From contig CANNZV010001472.1 in NCBI GenBank assembly GCA_947561585.1, forward strand, positions 124,001 through 188,000: 64,000 bases of DNA. The letters are read 5' to 3'. Positions 36,630-47,544 of this stretch are shown piece by piece. Within the stretch, counting starts at the first letter, position 1. Every line of letters starts with the position of its first letter. Below the pieces are notes generated by a model, which was not told where the DNA came from, did no database searches, and saw only the letters and a list, made by a program, of their open reading frames with translations. This DNA comes from Caprella mutica. Its lineage: Eukaryota; Arthropoda; Malacostraca; Amphipoda; Caprellidae. The translations under genes were made by a program, and so were the position numbers.

Positions 36630-37420
36630 TTGCATGTCCTCTTGAAAGGACATGAGCTTAATGAAGAAGATAAACCAGTACACAAAATACCGCCATTAGG
36701 AGAAGAGTTTTTAGTTGCAGATCATTTAGAACTTTGGGCGCCAACCAGATTTCCCTCCGAAACTTTCAATTGAGGAAGTAGCAATATTTTTTACTTAGAA
36801 TGAACTGAATTTGACACGAAATGGATTTATGTGATAGCTAATATAAATATTAATCTTATTAGTAGTTTGAGAAATGATAGAAGTTGAATTAATACATTAT
36901 GTTTCGCTGTCATCATATTTTTTAATTCAAGATTTACCTCTTGTCAAATGGAACTTTTATTTTTATTTTGAGTGATTATATTTATTATATATATATAAAA
37001 AAATGTTTGAATTTAAAAAATAATTTTCGGACTACAATGACTAGAACATCAGATAAAAATCTAATGTAAAAAATATTTTATAAAAAAAATATTAATTTTG
37101 GGAGATCTCCTAGTAGAATAAATCATTAAATATAAAATTCGGGAAGTTTTCAACTCAGTTTGAAACTCTAACACTCATTAAGCGATTTAGTTTCAAATTT
37201 TTAATAGTATGATGTTTCTGAGAGTTTGTTTGTGACTAGCAAATATAACGAGAAACAATATCAAAATGTAACGTCTAGAGCTTAAATAATATCTATGTAG
37301 AAGAACTGAACTTAAAACTTCTGATAATAGCGATAATTTTGAAATCTGATGACACTTACTATCGGAAGAAGTGTGGAAAGTTGTGAGCCTTAGGACCTGA
37401 AGTACAGGGGTTTGAATATA
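36630..37420 (+). repeat. Duplicated segment, copy 2 (partner 22550-23300)
   Basis: It aligns over its length with 22550-23300. The conserved coding-like end at about 36692-36772 reads LGEEFLVADHLELWAPTRFP and ends at TGA. Later shared words include AGAAGAACTGAACTTAAAAC, TTCTGATAATAG and TTTTGAAATCTGATGAC. The minus frame 37193-37468 is a shadow. Confidence 0.7.
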
Positions 37421-38167
37421 AAGTAGGGAAGGATGGTCATCAATGGGACACTGGGAACAATGGGACATGCTGAATAACTTTTTTATTTGAGGGTAATTTG
37501 TAACAAAATCTTAGTGGGGAATTCTTACACTGCAAATTTTTGGAATGACCAGGCTAAACTGACGAAGAGTTGAGGCTAAACCGTACCGTACAAATTAAAT
37601 TTATGGAATTATCAGACTAAATTATTTAAATTGCAGTACCCGGATACTCTATAGATATTAGCTAGCTGTACAGAATCTCCCGTACTGCACCAATTTAGCT
37701 TAGTGTTTTCTTTAATTTACAGACTGAATTTATCGTGCAGTTAAGGTTTAGTCAGTGACCATGAAATGATCATGTTAAACACTCCTGACAATTTAACAGA
37801 CACAATTTCTCAGCACCCGACTATATAAATGGAACTGGTTTGATCGAAATATGAAACTGAATAGCTGGTTATCTATAGTTGACTGTTCATCGTTAATTGA
37901 GGTATCCTTTTTATGGAATGTTATTGAAAAGGATAAAAAAATAATTATTTTACTAAATTAATAATTTATTTAGGTATATTGAATAACAATTCTTTCTTCT
38001 AATAGAAATATTACTTCACAACACTGTGATTAGAGACAAAAGTAAGAAAATATACATTTCAGCTAGTGTTTCACTTAGATACCTAAAAATAAAACATAAA
38101 ATGAAGCATTTAGCTGGAGTCTTCCCTTTTTCGTTACAAATCAGAATACCAAACAGAGTTAAACAAT
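37421..38167. other. Spacer downstream of the recombinase gene
   Basis: On the minus strand an AATAAA (37970-37965) lies about 200 bases past the recombinase tail and could be its poly-A signal. No other gene is supported. Confidence 0.4.
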
Positions 38168-41100
38168 CTATTCAAGTTTTGTCAAGCTTTGTTTTAGAGA
38201 ACGTTTTATCTGTGCAGATGTAAATCTTGCAAATATATTTGCTGGAAGAAAATTCCGTAACGGCTTGATTGTCACATTGCCTTTGCTGGTTAAAAAGATT
38301 TCCATGGTGCAGTTTGCTTTCTTAATGGCAATCATTATTTCCCTTTCGAGTTCTTCCGTGTTACCATTCACCTTAACTTTTTTACTTCTTAATGTTTGTA
38401 GAGTCCTTTCAAGCTCAGAATGTGACAAGCTTCTCTTTCGTAGAGTAGAAGCTGTCAATGAAGTTGAAGAACTAGAAATTCCAGTGAACTCAGAGATAAG
38501 AGTCTCATTAAAGGCAGCAGAGGTTGAAGGAGTCCCAAGAAGAGCAGAAAATGTTGAAGAAGTCTCATGAAAAGCAGCAGAGGTTGAAGGAGTCCCAAGA
38601 AGAGCAGCAGAGGTTGAAGGAGTCCCAAGAAGAGCAGCAGAGGTTGAAGGAGTCCCAAGAAGAGCAGGAAATGTTGAAGAAGTCTCATGAAAAGCAGCAT
38701 AGGTTGAAGAAGTCTCATGAAAAGCAGCAGAGGTTGAAGAAGTCTCATGAAAAGCAGCAGAGGTTGAAGAAGTCTCATGAAAAGCAGCAGAGGTTGAAGA
38801 AGTCTCATGAAAAGCAGCAGAGGTTGAAGAAGTCTCATGAAAAGCAGCAGAGGTTGAAGAAGTCTCATGAAAAGCAGCAGAGGATGAAGAAGTCTCATGA
38901 AAAGCAGCAGAGGTTGAAAGAGTATCATCATCATAGGCTGAGGTTGAAAGAGTATCATCATCATAGGCTGAGGTTGAAAGAGTATCATCATCTTAGGCAA
39001 TTAAGGTAGGAATTTCATCAAGAGCAGGACCAACAGAGGTAGAAGGAGTTTCGTCAACAGCTGAAGCAGCATTCGCTAAAACTCTAAGGCTAGTGTTACT
39101 CACCTCTTCGTAGTTGTAATTACTCTCCTGCACCTGCATAGTGTGACCCATTGACACTGCCATGTCACGTTTATTTTCCTCTGATGTTGACATTATTCTG
39201 GAATGAGTGACTGCTGATCCCCTTATTGTGCGTGAGCTGATGGTCTTTCCTGATCGGGTCTTGAATTTCTTCAATATATTGAAGAGATCAACGTAGGTTA
39301 ATTCAGCAGATGATCTAGTCGAACTTAATATGCGAGTAAAAACATATGGCGTGTTCACATTATTGATAAAGATTGGCCTAACATGTTTGATATAATATTT
39401 CAAAACATGAAACTCTGTATCAGTATATGCAAGTGTTGCCGGTAGACCTCTTTTGCTATTCTTGTGGTCATATACATTTATGACATGATAAATAATTCCA
39501 TTAACTTCTTTCTTCAGTGCCTTCTCCACTTCTTCGATTGTCAACCTTATGAGCTCTTTCGATCTTCTTGCAAGTCTTATAGTTGCAACAGCAATCAATT
39601 TATCTATGATAGATTCCTGCTCCTTCAAATCCGAGACTACTATTCCTTTCCCTATTACACCTGTATGTAAAGTAGACAGAGAAAGACTAACTTCTGACAG
39701 AAGGGCTTGCATTTCTTCATTTGTAATTATTTTCCGTTTGGCCTTTTCCTTCGTTACAATCAGATCTGCGCCTTTACTCAGAGCTAATATAGATTTCAGA
39801 TTACTAATTTCTTGTTGTATTTGTTTGAATTTGAAATCTTTGACCATAATATCAGTGGAATTGATGCTGCGAGTACATTCAGGGCTGTCTACGTCAAGGA
39901 ACATAAATTTCATAAATAAGTAAAAGGCTCCAAGATATTTCAATTTGCTTGTGGCAGTGGTTTTCAAAATTGATTTATACGAATTAAGAATAAATTTAAT
40001 ATTTTTAGCTTCGAATATGTCATCTAATTTTATTGGTCTTCCAGTTTCTTTCTCATAATTAAGGAGGAGGTCCATGGCCATGTTGCACATCCGTTTAGGA
40101 TTACAGTACTCTCTTTTAGTTAGGTGAGCCATGAAAGAATCTTTCCATACGGATAGTTTGTCAGAATATGGCCGAACACCTCCGTACCTAAGTGCCTTGT
40201 ATTGTGAGTCTGCATCTTTCCAAATCATATCAGACGATGCTTTATCGTCCTCCGCAATAGCATCACTTTTCTTCTTGTAAGCATCTTCTCTTTTCTCTCT
40301 TAAGTCTTTCAACTTTTCATGAACTTCAGTTTGTTTTTGGATAACTTCTTCATTGTTTTCCTTAGCTCTTTTCAACTCGTCTTCTTCCATCATCATCATT
40401 CGGCCGTTGACCTTCTTCAGGTAACATTTAGGTACGACTTTGGAGTCGTTAAGGTAGGATCTGTATGACGCTGGATCAGAATCTCTGCATATTTTGTGAG
40501 TTGCTTGTAGATGTGTAGTCATATTTAGCTGGAGTGTTTCACACAATATGCATAATTTCCAATTGTGTTTTCGACTTATTAAGTTGGTTCGTTCATCTCC
40601 TTTGGCTTTCTTTGTTTTGAGCGGAATTTTTGAAGCAGTTACACATTCATTATCTCCATTAGCAGCCATAGCTATCACCATCTTCATAAGGATATCAATG
40701 TCGGATGATGGCAAGTCATTATGACTCTGTTTTATATGCCTGCGAAGACGAAATGTTTCCACAGAACATTTATGGAATGGACAAGAAAGTTTCTTCGTGC
40801 CATCCTTCTGCTTCATTATCACGGAATTAGGAGTGCGCTTGCAAGTGCTCAGAACCTCATCTGCACCATCACCAATTATCCGGTCCATCTCCTTACACCC
40901 TTCTAGGTTGGCGAATAAAAACCTCTGAGAATTTTTGATAGCATCAAAATATTCTTCTTGGGCTGCTTTCACAGACTTCGTGAATGAATTGAGCAGCTGT
41001 CGAGTTCCAAACCTTTTACTCAAACTGTAACTATTCAGAGAAGAGTGATATATCTCGGTTGACGGTACCGCAACTAATAATTCCACGTCCACACCTCCCT

Positions 41101-41541
41101 CTAATAAAGTACTCTTTAATTTATCCATCTGAAAAGAAGAGAATATATAAGTAAAGTGAATATTTTACTCAAACAAATAGTAATTTGTCGACGATAAACA
41201 AACTAAACTTAGCTCAGTACAAACTATATTGTGACTGAACTAATCTTTAATATTCACTAGCATGTTTCGAGCATTTCTATATTATTTAAAAGTTCCTAAC
41301 CATTTAGTCACATCATGGATGTCAAAAATGAGTTAATATACAAGGGTAGTTAAATAAACCAAGCAATTTACTACCATTAGGTTAAAATATTTATGAAAAA
41401 AATAAAATGAAATTTTACTATCTATTAAATTCAATTCAATCATAAATATTGTACATACCATTAGTGGAGTTTGATCCGAGAACTTAGTAGTTTCTTTCAT
41501 ACTACTTGAGGATGTGAGAGTGTAAGAATATTAGAATGAAC
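38168..41541 (-). CDS. Crypton-type tyrosine recombinase with zinc fingers, spliced; tail separated by one stop
   Basis: The main frame 41128-38993 (711 codons) follows a good acceptor (TCTCTTCTTTTCAG). An upstream exon, 41541-41459, has its own acceptor, an ATG at 41500, 14 codons and a GTATGT donor, giving a phase-0 intron of 330 bp. Numbering from the 711-residue frame, zinc-finger motifs lie at C116-H136 (C-x4-C-x9-H-x4-H) and C193-H211 (C-x2-C-x9-H-x4-H), and a charged helical stretch at about 245-310. A tyrosine-recombinase core follows: Arg near 521-522 (RRSKELIRLT), Arg636 (TIRGSAVTH), His662 (MGHT) and Tyr671/673 (NYNY). Such enzymes cut and rejoin DNA through the Tyr. After TAA 38995-38993 the same frame stays open for 274 codons, through 10-residue repeats and a basic, helical C-terminus ending at 38170-38168. 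It is a Crypton-like transposon or a domesticated descendant; I cannot decide which. Confidence 0.8.
38521..39000 (-). repeat. Sixteen 30-bp coding repeats in the recombinase tail
   Basis: Sixteen units of exactly 30 bp (AGGTTGAAGAAGTCTCATGA followed by AAAGCAGCAG on the plus strand). In the recombinase frame they encode 10-residue units of three subtypes: AFHETSSTSA-like, LLGTPSTSA-like and DDDTLSTSAY-like, Ser/Thr-rich. The TAA that ends the 711-codon frame is in the first unit, where the sister units have TAT. The long plus frame (38524-39009) and the other minus frame (38455-39000) over the array are shadows. Confidence 0.9.
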
Positions 41542-43905
41542 CTGAAAATACGATATGTACATTATATTTTTAGTTTATACAATTATTTTAGAATAAATTT
41601 TTAGACGACATACGAAAGCTTTCCTAATGACACTTTCTTCATAAATAGAATGAGAAAATGGTTACAAACACTAAAAATAATGGTTAGTGATTAAAACTTT
41701 AATTTTTCATTGTTCGACAGAATAGTGGAAATTTATATTTGACTTAAACTAAAATTTAATGATGGCTTGTAAATTATGCTAGTTTTTTTCATCAGTGCAT
41801 AACGAACAGTTCAAATCTAAGTTAAAATATATAGTCAAGATAACCAAAATATAATTAATCGAAAATATTAAGGTACTTGAGGGTTATTCATTCTTTTGAT
41901 AGTCAGTTTGCTTTATCCGCTATTTTGTCGTAGTGAACAGTTCATGATTTTTAAAGGACTTGAAGGAAGTTGGGGGGGGGGGGGTTGTTGGAACTCACCC
42001 CAATATACAATTATACATACATCAGTACATTTATCAATTCAATTAGTCAGAAATGAACTACTAATGTACCTGTGAAACCAAAAATGGTGGTTACAGATAA
42101 CTCACAAGTACCAATCAATATTCATTTATTATATTTGAAGGAAATGAATTTTATTGTCTGTTTTAACTTGTCAGGATTCCACGGTTTGTGCTTTAATGAT
42201 TAACAAAATACAAAGGATCATTTGTTAGAAGACGGTCACGAAAATGATTTAATGAAAAAAATCAGCGTTTCTTGACAATGCTTACTGATGCAAAAGAGTG
42301 ACTTAGTGTGCGCAATCACTGACCAATGAATTTAACAAATTCACAAGCATCATGTGGCTGCACTCACTGATTAAGAGGAAAATGAAGAGGTCATACTAAA
42401 TGAGGCTCGTGAGCCAATCTAACACAAATTGAAAATATTTATGGCTAAAGTGTGTAACCCTAACGCTATTTCCACAATTTAATTGTTAGTAGCGAAAATA
42501 TTCTAAATATAGCGAAAAGGAAAATAGTCAATTTATACACACTAGGGTGAAGCAGAGCAATTGTATCACATTAACTTATTTCTGACTAACCACAAATATA
42601 TTATTAAAAATTATAGCTTCAAAACACTACTAAAATTGCTAATTCATAAGATCTTTTAATATAGCAACGTTTCAGAACAAATAAGATAGTTCAGAAAGAT
42701 TTAAAAGACTGAAATAAGTTGTGTAAATTTAGCAGAGCCGCAATTTACCTGTCTGACATTAGAAAATCAAATCCAGGTAATTACTGAGTAGGTTATAGTA
42801 AGTGAATTACGGCTAATACCACATATAGTAATTTGAGCGATATTTAATACTACTGGTTTAAAACCAAGATACCTCTTTATGTTTATAAGTTGTATATAAA
42901 AGAATAAGAAGCTCACACTAATTACTTAATCAAATTTACATGCTTGATTACTAATTTTGGGAAACGGCGCAGCACTGTTACATAATTTGGCTCACAGTAC
43001 TCGGAAAGTGGGTGTTAACATACTTCGGTATGTTAATCAGTATATTTTCTAAAGGAGAGATTAGTTCCTGATTTATGTGACACACCTATCTAGTATTAAA
43101 AAAATTGAATGCTCATTGCTATCCAGTTATCAAATCAAAATGCTTGACACATATAGGTCATAGACAGTAAAGAAACTAAATTAAATACAGTAAACGGAAT
43201 ATTACTATTAAAACTTGTCATTTTTATTTATGGGTAGATGAAAAACTTCTTTACACTAAAGGCAACGTGAAATATATAGGTAGATAAACAAGAAACAAAA
43301 GTAATAAATGGAGGACTTATCCTGAAATAGTTAGAAATTACAAAGCAAATGAATAATAGAAAAATAACCGAAATGATGATTAATTAAATATTCCACATAA
43401 ATTCCATTCTAAAGAGAACTAATCTATAGTGCCACTACCATGAAGAAATTAATTATATAGTCAAGTACAGATCAAGTCTATATCACAAACTTTGATTCCT
43501 AAATTTCAATTTGAGAATTATTAATCGAATATCAATCACAAAGTTTTTGAATACGAAGCACTCTATACTGCATCACAATTGAACAGTCAACCTGCTCGTA
43601 TGGAAGGTGGGTATGGAACTAACCTCTTGTATAGCTAGATCATTTTCTTATCAACGTTCCAGTTTCAAGTCCTTTATGATTAAATGACTAATTGGCAACT
43701 ATTGAATATTCTCCTACCACACTGTTTAGCCATTAAAATCTTTCGCAGCCATCAGCACAATTTCATAAAAGATGAATAAAAAGCAATAGAATCACTCAAA
43801 TGAAGATGCAAGTGGTTGGAAAGCTTCAAAATATCCTAATATACTCGACTGGATGCATTACAGCGTGGATACCTACTTCTAAATAATACTAATCAAATTT
43901 TAAAT
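41542..43905. other. AT-rich spacer
   Basis: It contains a weak 60-bp core copy at 41906-41955 and a G tract at 41972-41983. A hairpin TAACATAC-TTCG-GTATGTTA (43016-43035) has a cUUCGg loop. AGTACTCGGAAAGTG at about 42997 also occurs near 54580. No gene is supported. Confidence 0.45.
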
Positions 43906-44040
43906 TTAAAATCCAATTACTAATATTACAGCCAGCCCGAGCACATGCCCAAACCGGACTTTATCCTGATGAGGAGTTGAATCGGACAGGAGAGTGTTGC
44001 CATCTTTGCTGTTGAAGGTCTTACATTTCTTTCTCACTGT
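43906..44040 (-). CDS. Candidate terminal exon with hydrophobic C-terminus
   Basis: After a splice acceptor (TTATTTTGTAG ending at 44041) a 44-codon frame runs to TAA at 43908-43906. Its composition is clearly more balanced than the flanks. It begins TVRKKCKTFNSKDGN, has a polar middle with STPHQDK, and ends in the hydrophobic FGHVLGLAVILVIGF, as expected for a GPI-anchor signal or a tail anchor. No upstream exon of the same gene was found on the minus strand. The product family is unknown. Confidence 0.35.
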   Translation of the reverse strand, partial: TVRKKCKTFNSKDGNTLLSDSTPHQDKVRFGHVLGLAVILVIGF

Positions 44041-44309
44041 CTACAAAATAAATATCGTTTGTTCAATACCATAAAAATACTAATGTATCAACTAAGGTTA
44101 TCATTTAAATTAACACATGAAGGTTATTTAAATTTTACTCCAATTAAAGAGTAATATATTTTAATCATCTATTTGACTGCTTTGATAGCCCTTTATGTTG
44201 GGAATTTCAAAATAATCTCTCTTATAAATAAATATATGATGACTACTTTATAAAAACTCATAAAACATTTCAAGATAAAATGAATGTTACTTTGAAACTC
44301 TCGTACTGT
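44041..44309. other. AT-rich spacer
   Basis: No feature is supported. Confidence 0.5.
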
Positions 44310-44415
44310 AGTTTGTTGTATCCGCTAGTTTGTTGTACTGCACACTTCATGATTGATTAATGACCTGGCAGGGGGGTGCGGGGGGCGGCACGCCCCCCGA
44401 TACACATGTATCAGT
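44310..44415 (+). repeat. Dispersed 60-bp core plus GGGGGG hairpin
   Basis: TTGTATCCGCTAGTTTGTTG, then TGCACACTTCATGATTGATT and GACCTGGCAGGGGGGT. It is followed by a GC-rich hairpin, GGGGGGCGGCACGCCCCCCG. The same arrangement occurs at 60855-60945. Confidence 0.75.
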
Positions 44416-44897
44416 ATTCGATTTCATAATATATAAAATAAAGTTATTAACGCACGATTGGCATGAGGGAGTTAAAGGGAACAAATATATTTAATGAATG
44501 AATTGAAATTTGGTCGTGAGCAGTTGATACGATTTTAAAATAAAATTAATGCATTTAAAATGTAATATTGTTATTTCATTTTGAAAATAAATAGTGTAAT
44601 GATATAAAAAATAAAATTTTCCCCTTGCGTACAGCTTCTCCTCAAATATATTCTCGATATTTGCTATTATTTTAAGTTTGGAGTTTGCGTATATGTGATT
44701 AAATAATCCGTGTTTGGTAATGACTATTGAAAAATGAAATTGAAACATAACCACGTAGTAATAGGATTAATATATATGAATATTCAATACGCATCTTAAG
44801 TAGATCTTCATTTGTTTTGAGTTCTTGATTTTAAATGTGACGTATGTTACTTTTTAAATTGACATTCAATACAATTCGGTAGCGATTAACAACAGCA
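44416..44897. other. AT-rich spacer upstream of the Rep-like gene
   Basis: The minus frame 44491-44754 is AT-driven and not recognised. No promoter element can be assigned with confidence. Confidence 0.4.
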
Positions 44898-45813
44898 ATG
44901 TCTACAGGTGCCTCTTTAAGCCAACTTTTTCGTTGGGTGTTAACCCTTAATAATTATGATTTAGAATTGGATTTCAAACACTATTTAACAAACCCTAGTT
45001 TTAAATTAAGGAGGGCAGTTATTGGCAAGGAGGATGGCTCTAATGGCGTACGCCACCTTCAAGGATATATAGAGTTTGTTAGAAGCGTCAGATTAAATCA
45101 TTGTAAAAATATATTCATTGGGGCATACTGGGCAGGGGCAAGGGAATCTTCCCTAGTCAACTTCAATTATTGTACAAAGTCATTTGATTATTTTGTAATT
45201 GGTGATTTTACTAAAGAAGAATCTGGATCGCAGCAAGGTAAGATTATGTCAATGTAATTTTTTTGGTGTAGGAACTAATAATTTTCACATTCTAATTGGG
45301 TCAAGGCATTATATAGTTACTAGTTTTAATAAGAACTGGTCACTGGCCGACGAGATATTGAATTATTTAGTTTATTATGTCATGTTGTGACCATTTGACA
45401 AAGTATATGATAAACAAACAGCAGAGAGATGGCGTGATACAGCGGGAGATGTCGAGATACAGCAGGGAGATGTCGAGATACAGCAGGGAGATGTCGAGAT
45501 ACAGCAGGGAGATGTCGAGATAGAGCAGGGAGATGTCGAGATAGAGCAGGGAGATGTCGAGATACAGCAGGGAGATGTCGTGCTAGAAGTAACTGAGGAT
45601 GATGATGAGGCTGACCTACGAAGGCTTCTAGCGAATCCTCAATTATCTGAGCTTTTGCTCGGTAGTGTAGACCTCCAAGATATGTCTTCAGCTCCACCCC
45701 TCGATTCATCCCAGAATATTGAAGAGGTTATATCTCTGGTAGGCGGAACTGATGCACCAAATCCTCACCCTCTCAAAAGAAACTTGCGTGAATCTAAACT
45801 TTCTTCTTCATGA
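44898..45813 (+). CDS. Endogenous CRESS-virus-type Rep endonuclease domain with repeat-bearing tail, probably spliced
   Basis: The first frame (44898-45257, 119 codons) has the three HUH-endonuclease motifs of circular-Rep (CRESS) viruses: WVLTLNN at residues 13-19, HLQGYIEF at 53-60, and YCTK with the catalytic Tyr at 91. In viruses this domain nicks DNA to start rolling-circle replication. A donor (AAG|GTAAG, GT at 45238) can join in phase to an acceptor at 45421 (ACAAACAG), a 184-bp intron. The joined frame then runs through 7-residue repeats to TGA 45811-45813. The polypyrimidine tract is weak, so the splice is a prediction. The downstream frame is open from 45391. The helicase domain that follows in viral Reps is missing, replaced by repeats and an acidic, Leu-rich end. 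AATAAA overlaps the stop, and another lies at 45968. It could be a decayed insertion or a reused host gene. Confidence 0.7.
45430..45590 (+). repeat. 21-bp tandem repeat in the Rep-like tail
   Basis: About seven units of GAGATGTCGAGATACAGCAGG (one base variable). In the 45391-45813 frame they encode a 7-residue unit, EIQQGDV with an EIEQGDV variant. The unit length is a multiple of three, so frame is kept whatever the copy number. The minus frame across the array is a shadow. Confidence 0.9.
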
Positions 45814-45818
45814 ATAAA

Positions 45819-46110
45819 GAAAGCTTAGAGAACTGTCACTTTCGAATATGATAACTCTGATTTCATTTCAGACAGTTCTCTGACTGGGTTCACATGATTA
45901 GAAAGGTGTCTTAGAAGAGACCAAAATAAGAAACCAAAATAGGTACATATATTATGTCATATAAATTAATAAATAATGTTGATTCACGTGTTGAGTTATT
46001 TATTCTTTAATACCCAATTTAAGGAAGTTTTAGTCTCTTACCATATGTTTTGTATATCTTTGTTCATTTTTTTCAAAAGACTTGACAAGAATCTGATATT
46101 TTCCTTAATT
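45819..46110. other. 3' flank of the Rep-like gene
   Basis: AT-rich sequence. Poly-A signals are discussed with the gene, and nothing else is supported. Confidence 0.45.
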
Positions 46111-46480
46111 TAATTTCTTAATTTCATCCCGACTATAGTCTGATAATTTATATTTTTCTTTTCATTTAATCTGATAGTTTACACCCGACTATGGTCTGAT
46201 AATTTATATTTTTCTTTTTATTTAATCTGATAGTTTACACCCGACTATGGTCTGATAATTTATATTTTTCTTTTTATTTAATCTGATAGTTTACACCCGA
46301 CTATAGTCTGATAATTTATATTTTTCTTTTTATTTAATCTGATAGTTTACACCCGACTATAGTCTGATAATTTATATTTTTCTTTTTATTTAATCTGATA
46401 GTTTATACCTGACTATAGTCTGATCTTTTCTGCAAATTTCTTAATTTCATCCCGACTATAGTCTGATAATTTATATTTCT
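46111..46480. repeat. 56-bp tandem array, about six units
   Basis: CCCGACTATAGTCTGATAAT starts at 46128, 46184, 46240, 46296 and 46352, with a variant at 46408, giving a period of exactly 56 bp. A partial unit begins at 46451. The word TTTCTTAATTTCATCCCGAC flanks the array on both sides, so the last unit is an out-of-phase repeat of the first. Confidence 0.95.
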
Positions 46481-47214
46481 TATCCTTACTGTTGTTTCCC
46501 TGAATATATATATATATTAAACATATGAATTTATACCATTCTATTACTTTTTTTTATTTTATTTCTTCAGCTATCAGCTATCTTTAATTATGTAATTTAC
46601 TACTGTATAGCCAGATATTTGTAACTAATAATTTCTCAGATTATATAATTGGATGAAGGAAATTATAATACCTGACCACACCGAATTGAAATTTTGAAGT
46701 TATATAGGTAAATTAGGTATACTTCAGTGAATTCACTCGCATTGCATTCAGCGGTTGGGGTGCAGTCAGCCCTGTGTAAAAGCGAAAACGTGTTTTAGAG
46801 GTGGGAAAACTAAATTTTTCGTACTTTGTTTCAATTGTTATAAATCTGTTAATTTAACATATGATGTTTACGGCATTTTTACATAATATTAAATAATATG
46901 TAAAATATGATTATATGGAAGGATTGCCTTTATACTTTTGTAGTTGAGCTGCTATAGCCATATGTTTTCAGAATGGCGTCATGGTGATCATTGGGACAGA
47001 AAATTTGGTTAAGAATGGGACACTGCCTTATTGTCAACCAAACTGTCTAGTTACTCCATATGAATCAATAAATATCTATTTTTGATACAATAACGTGAAC
47101 TGTAGCTTCAGGGCTTCTTGTAGAAACAGAGCTTCCAGCTGAAGCGGTACATTCGACCATATTCAAGGGCTTTAGCAATCTGAGGTCATCACAAAGCACT
47201 GCATAGAAAAAAAA
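46481..47214. other. Spacer, possibly decayed transposon
   Basis: Apart from a TATATATATA tract at 46506-46516 and the word ATCATTGGGACA at about 46988, similar to 37446, nothing is supported. A minus frame with an acceptor-like start at about 47205 (LCDDLRLLKPL) is open for about 43 codons but has no identified partner exon. Confidence 0.35.
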
Positions 47215-47325
47215 TCAATAATAAAAGAAAAAGACGTAGCATAAATGCATCGGATACACCAGAGAAAGAAAAGCTCTTTGCTGGTGCCACTAACTATTGT
47301 TCTTGGTCTAGTATAGAACTCTTAA
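47215..47325 (+). pseudogene. Possible pogo/jerky-like transposase tail
   Basis: A plus frame reads NKRKRRSINASDTPEKEKLF and ends at TAA near 47325. The pattern K/R-rich, then S-x-I-x-(T/S)-(D/S)-TPEK, is common near the C-terminus of pogo-type DDE transposases. No catalytic motif was found upstream, so this rests on a short match. Confidence 0.25.
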
Positions 47326-47329
47326 TTTA

Positions 47330-47533
47330 ACTGATCCATTCGTCTGAAGAACTCAGATCTCTACCGAAAACGTTTGAAATGAAGGTTTATGAACTTGTAG
47401 AATTTGATTCGATTTCTAAAACGTATTCTGTTGGCCAAAATCATGAGAAAGATAAATACGAAATATTGATGTTAAGCGAAGATTTGAGTGCAATGAGCTT
47501 AATTTTACCAATGTTCCTGACATGGCATCGGTG
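47330..47533 (+). pseudogene. Unrecognised 67-codon frame beside the LINE relic
   Basis: The frame follows a TAA and ends at TGA at about 47531. It reads PKTFEMKVYELVEFDSISKT in its middle. Its composition is protein-like, but I cannot name a family. It is probably a fragment of a mobile element, since it is squeezed between two other relics. Confidence 0.2.
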
Positions 47534-47544
47534 AGGCTAGAGGA

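Noticed and set aside
38524..39009. 161-codon plus frame rich in Lys/Gln/Glu, and a 181-codon Leu/Phe-rich minus frame
   Set aside because: Both are alternative frames of the 30-bp repeat that belongs to the recombinase reading frame.
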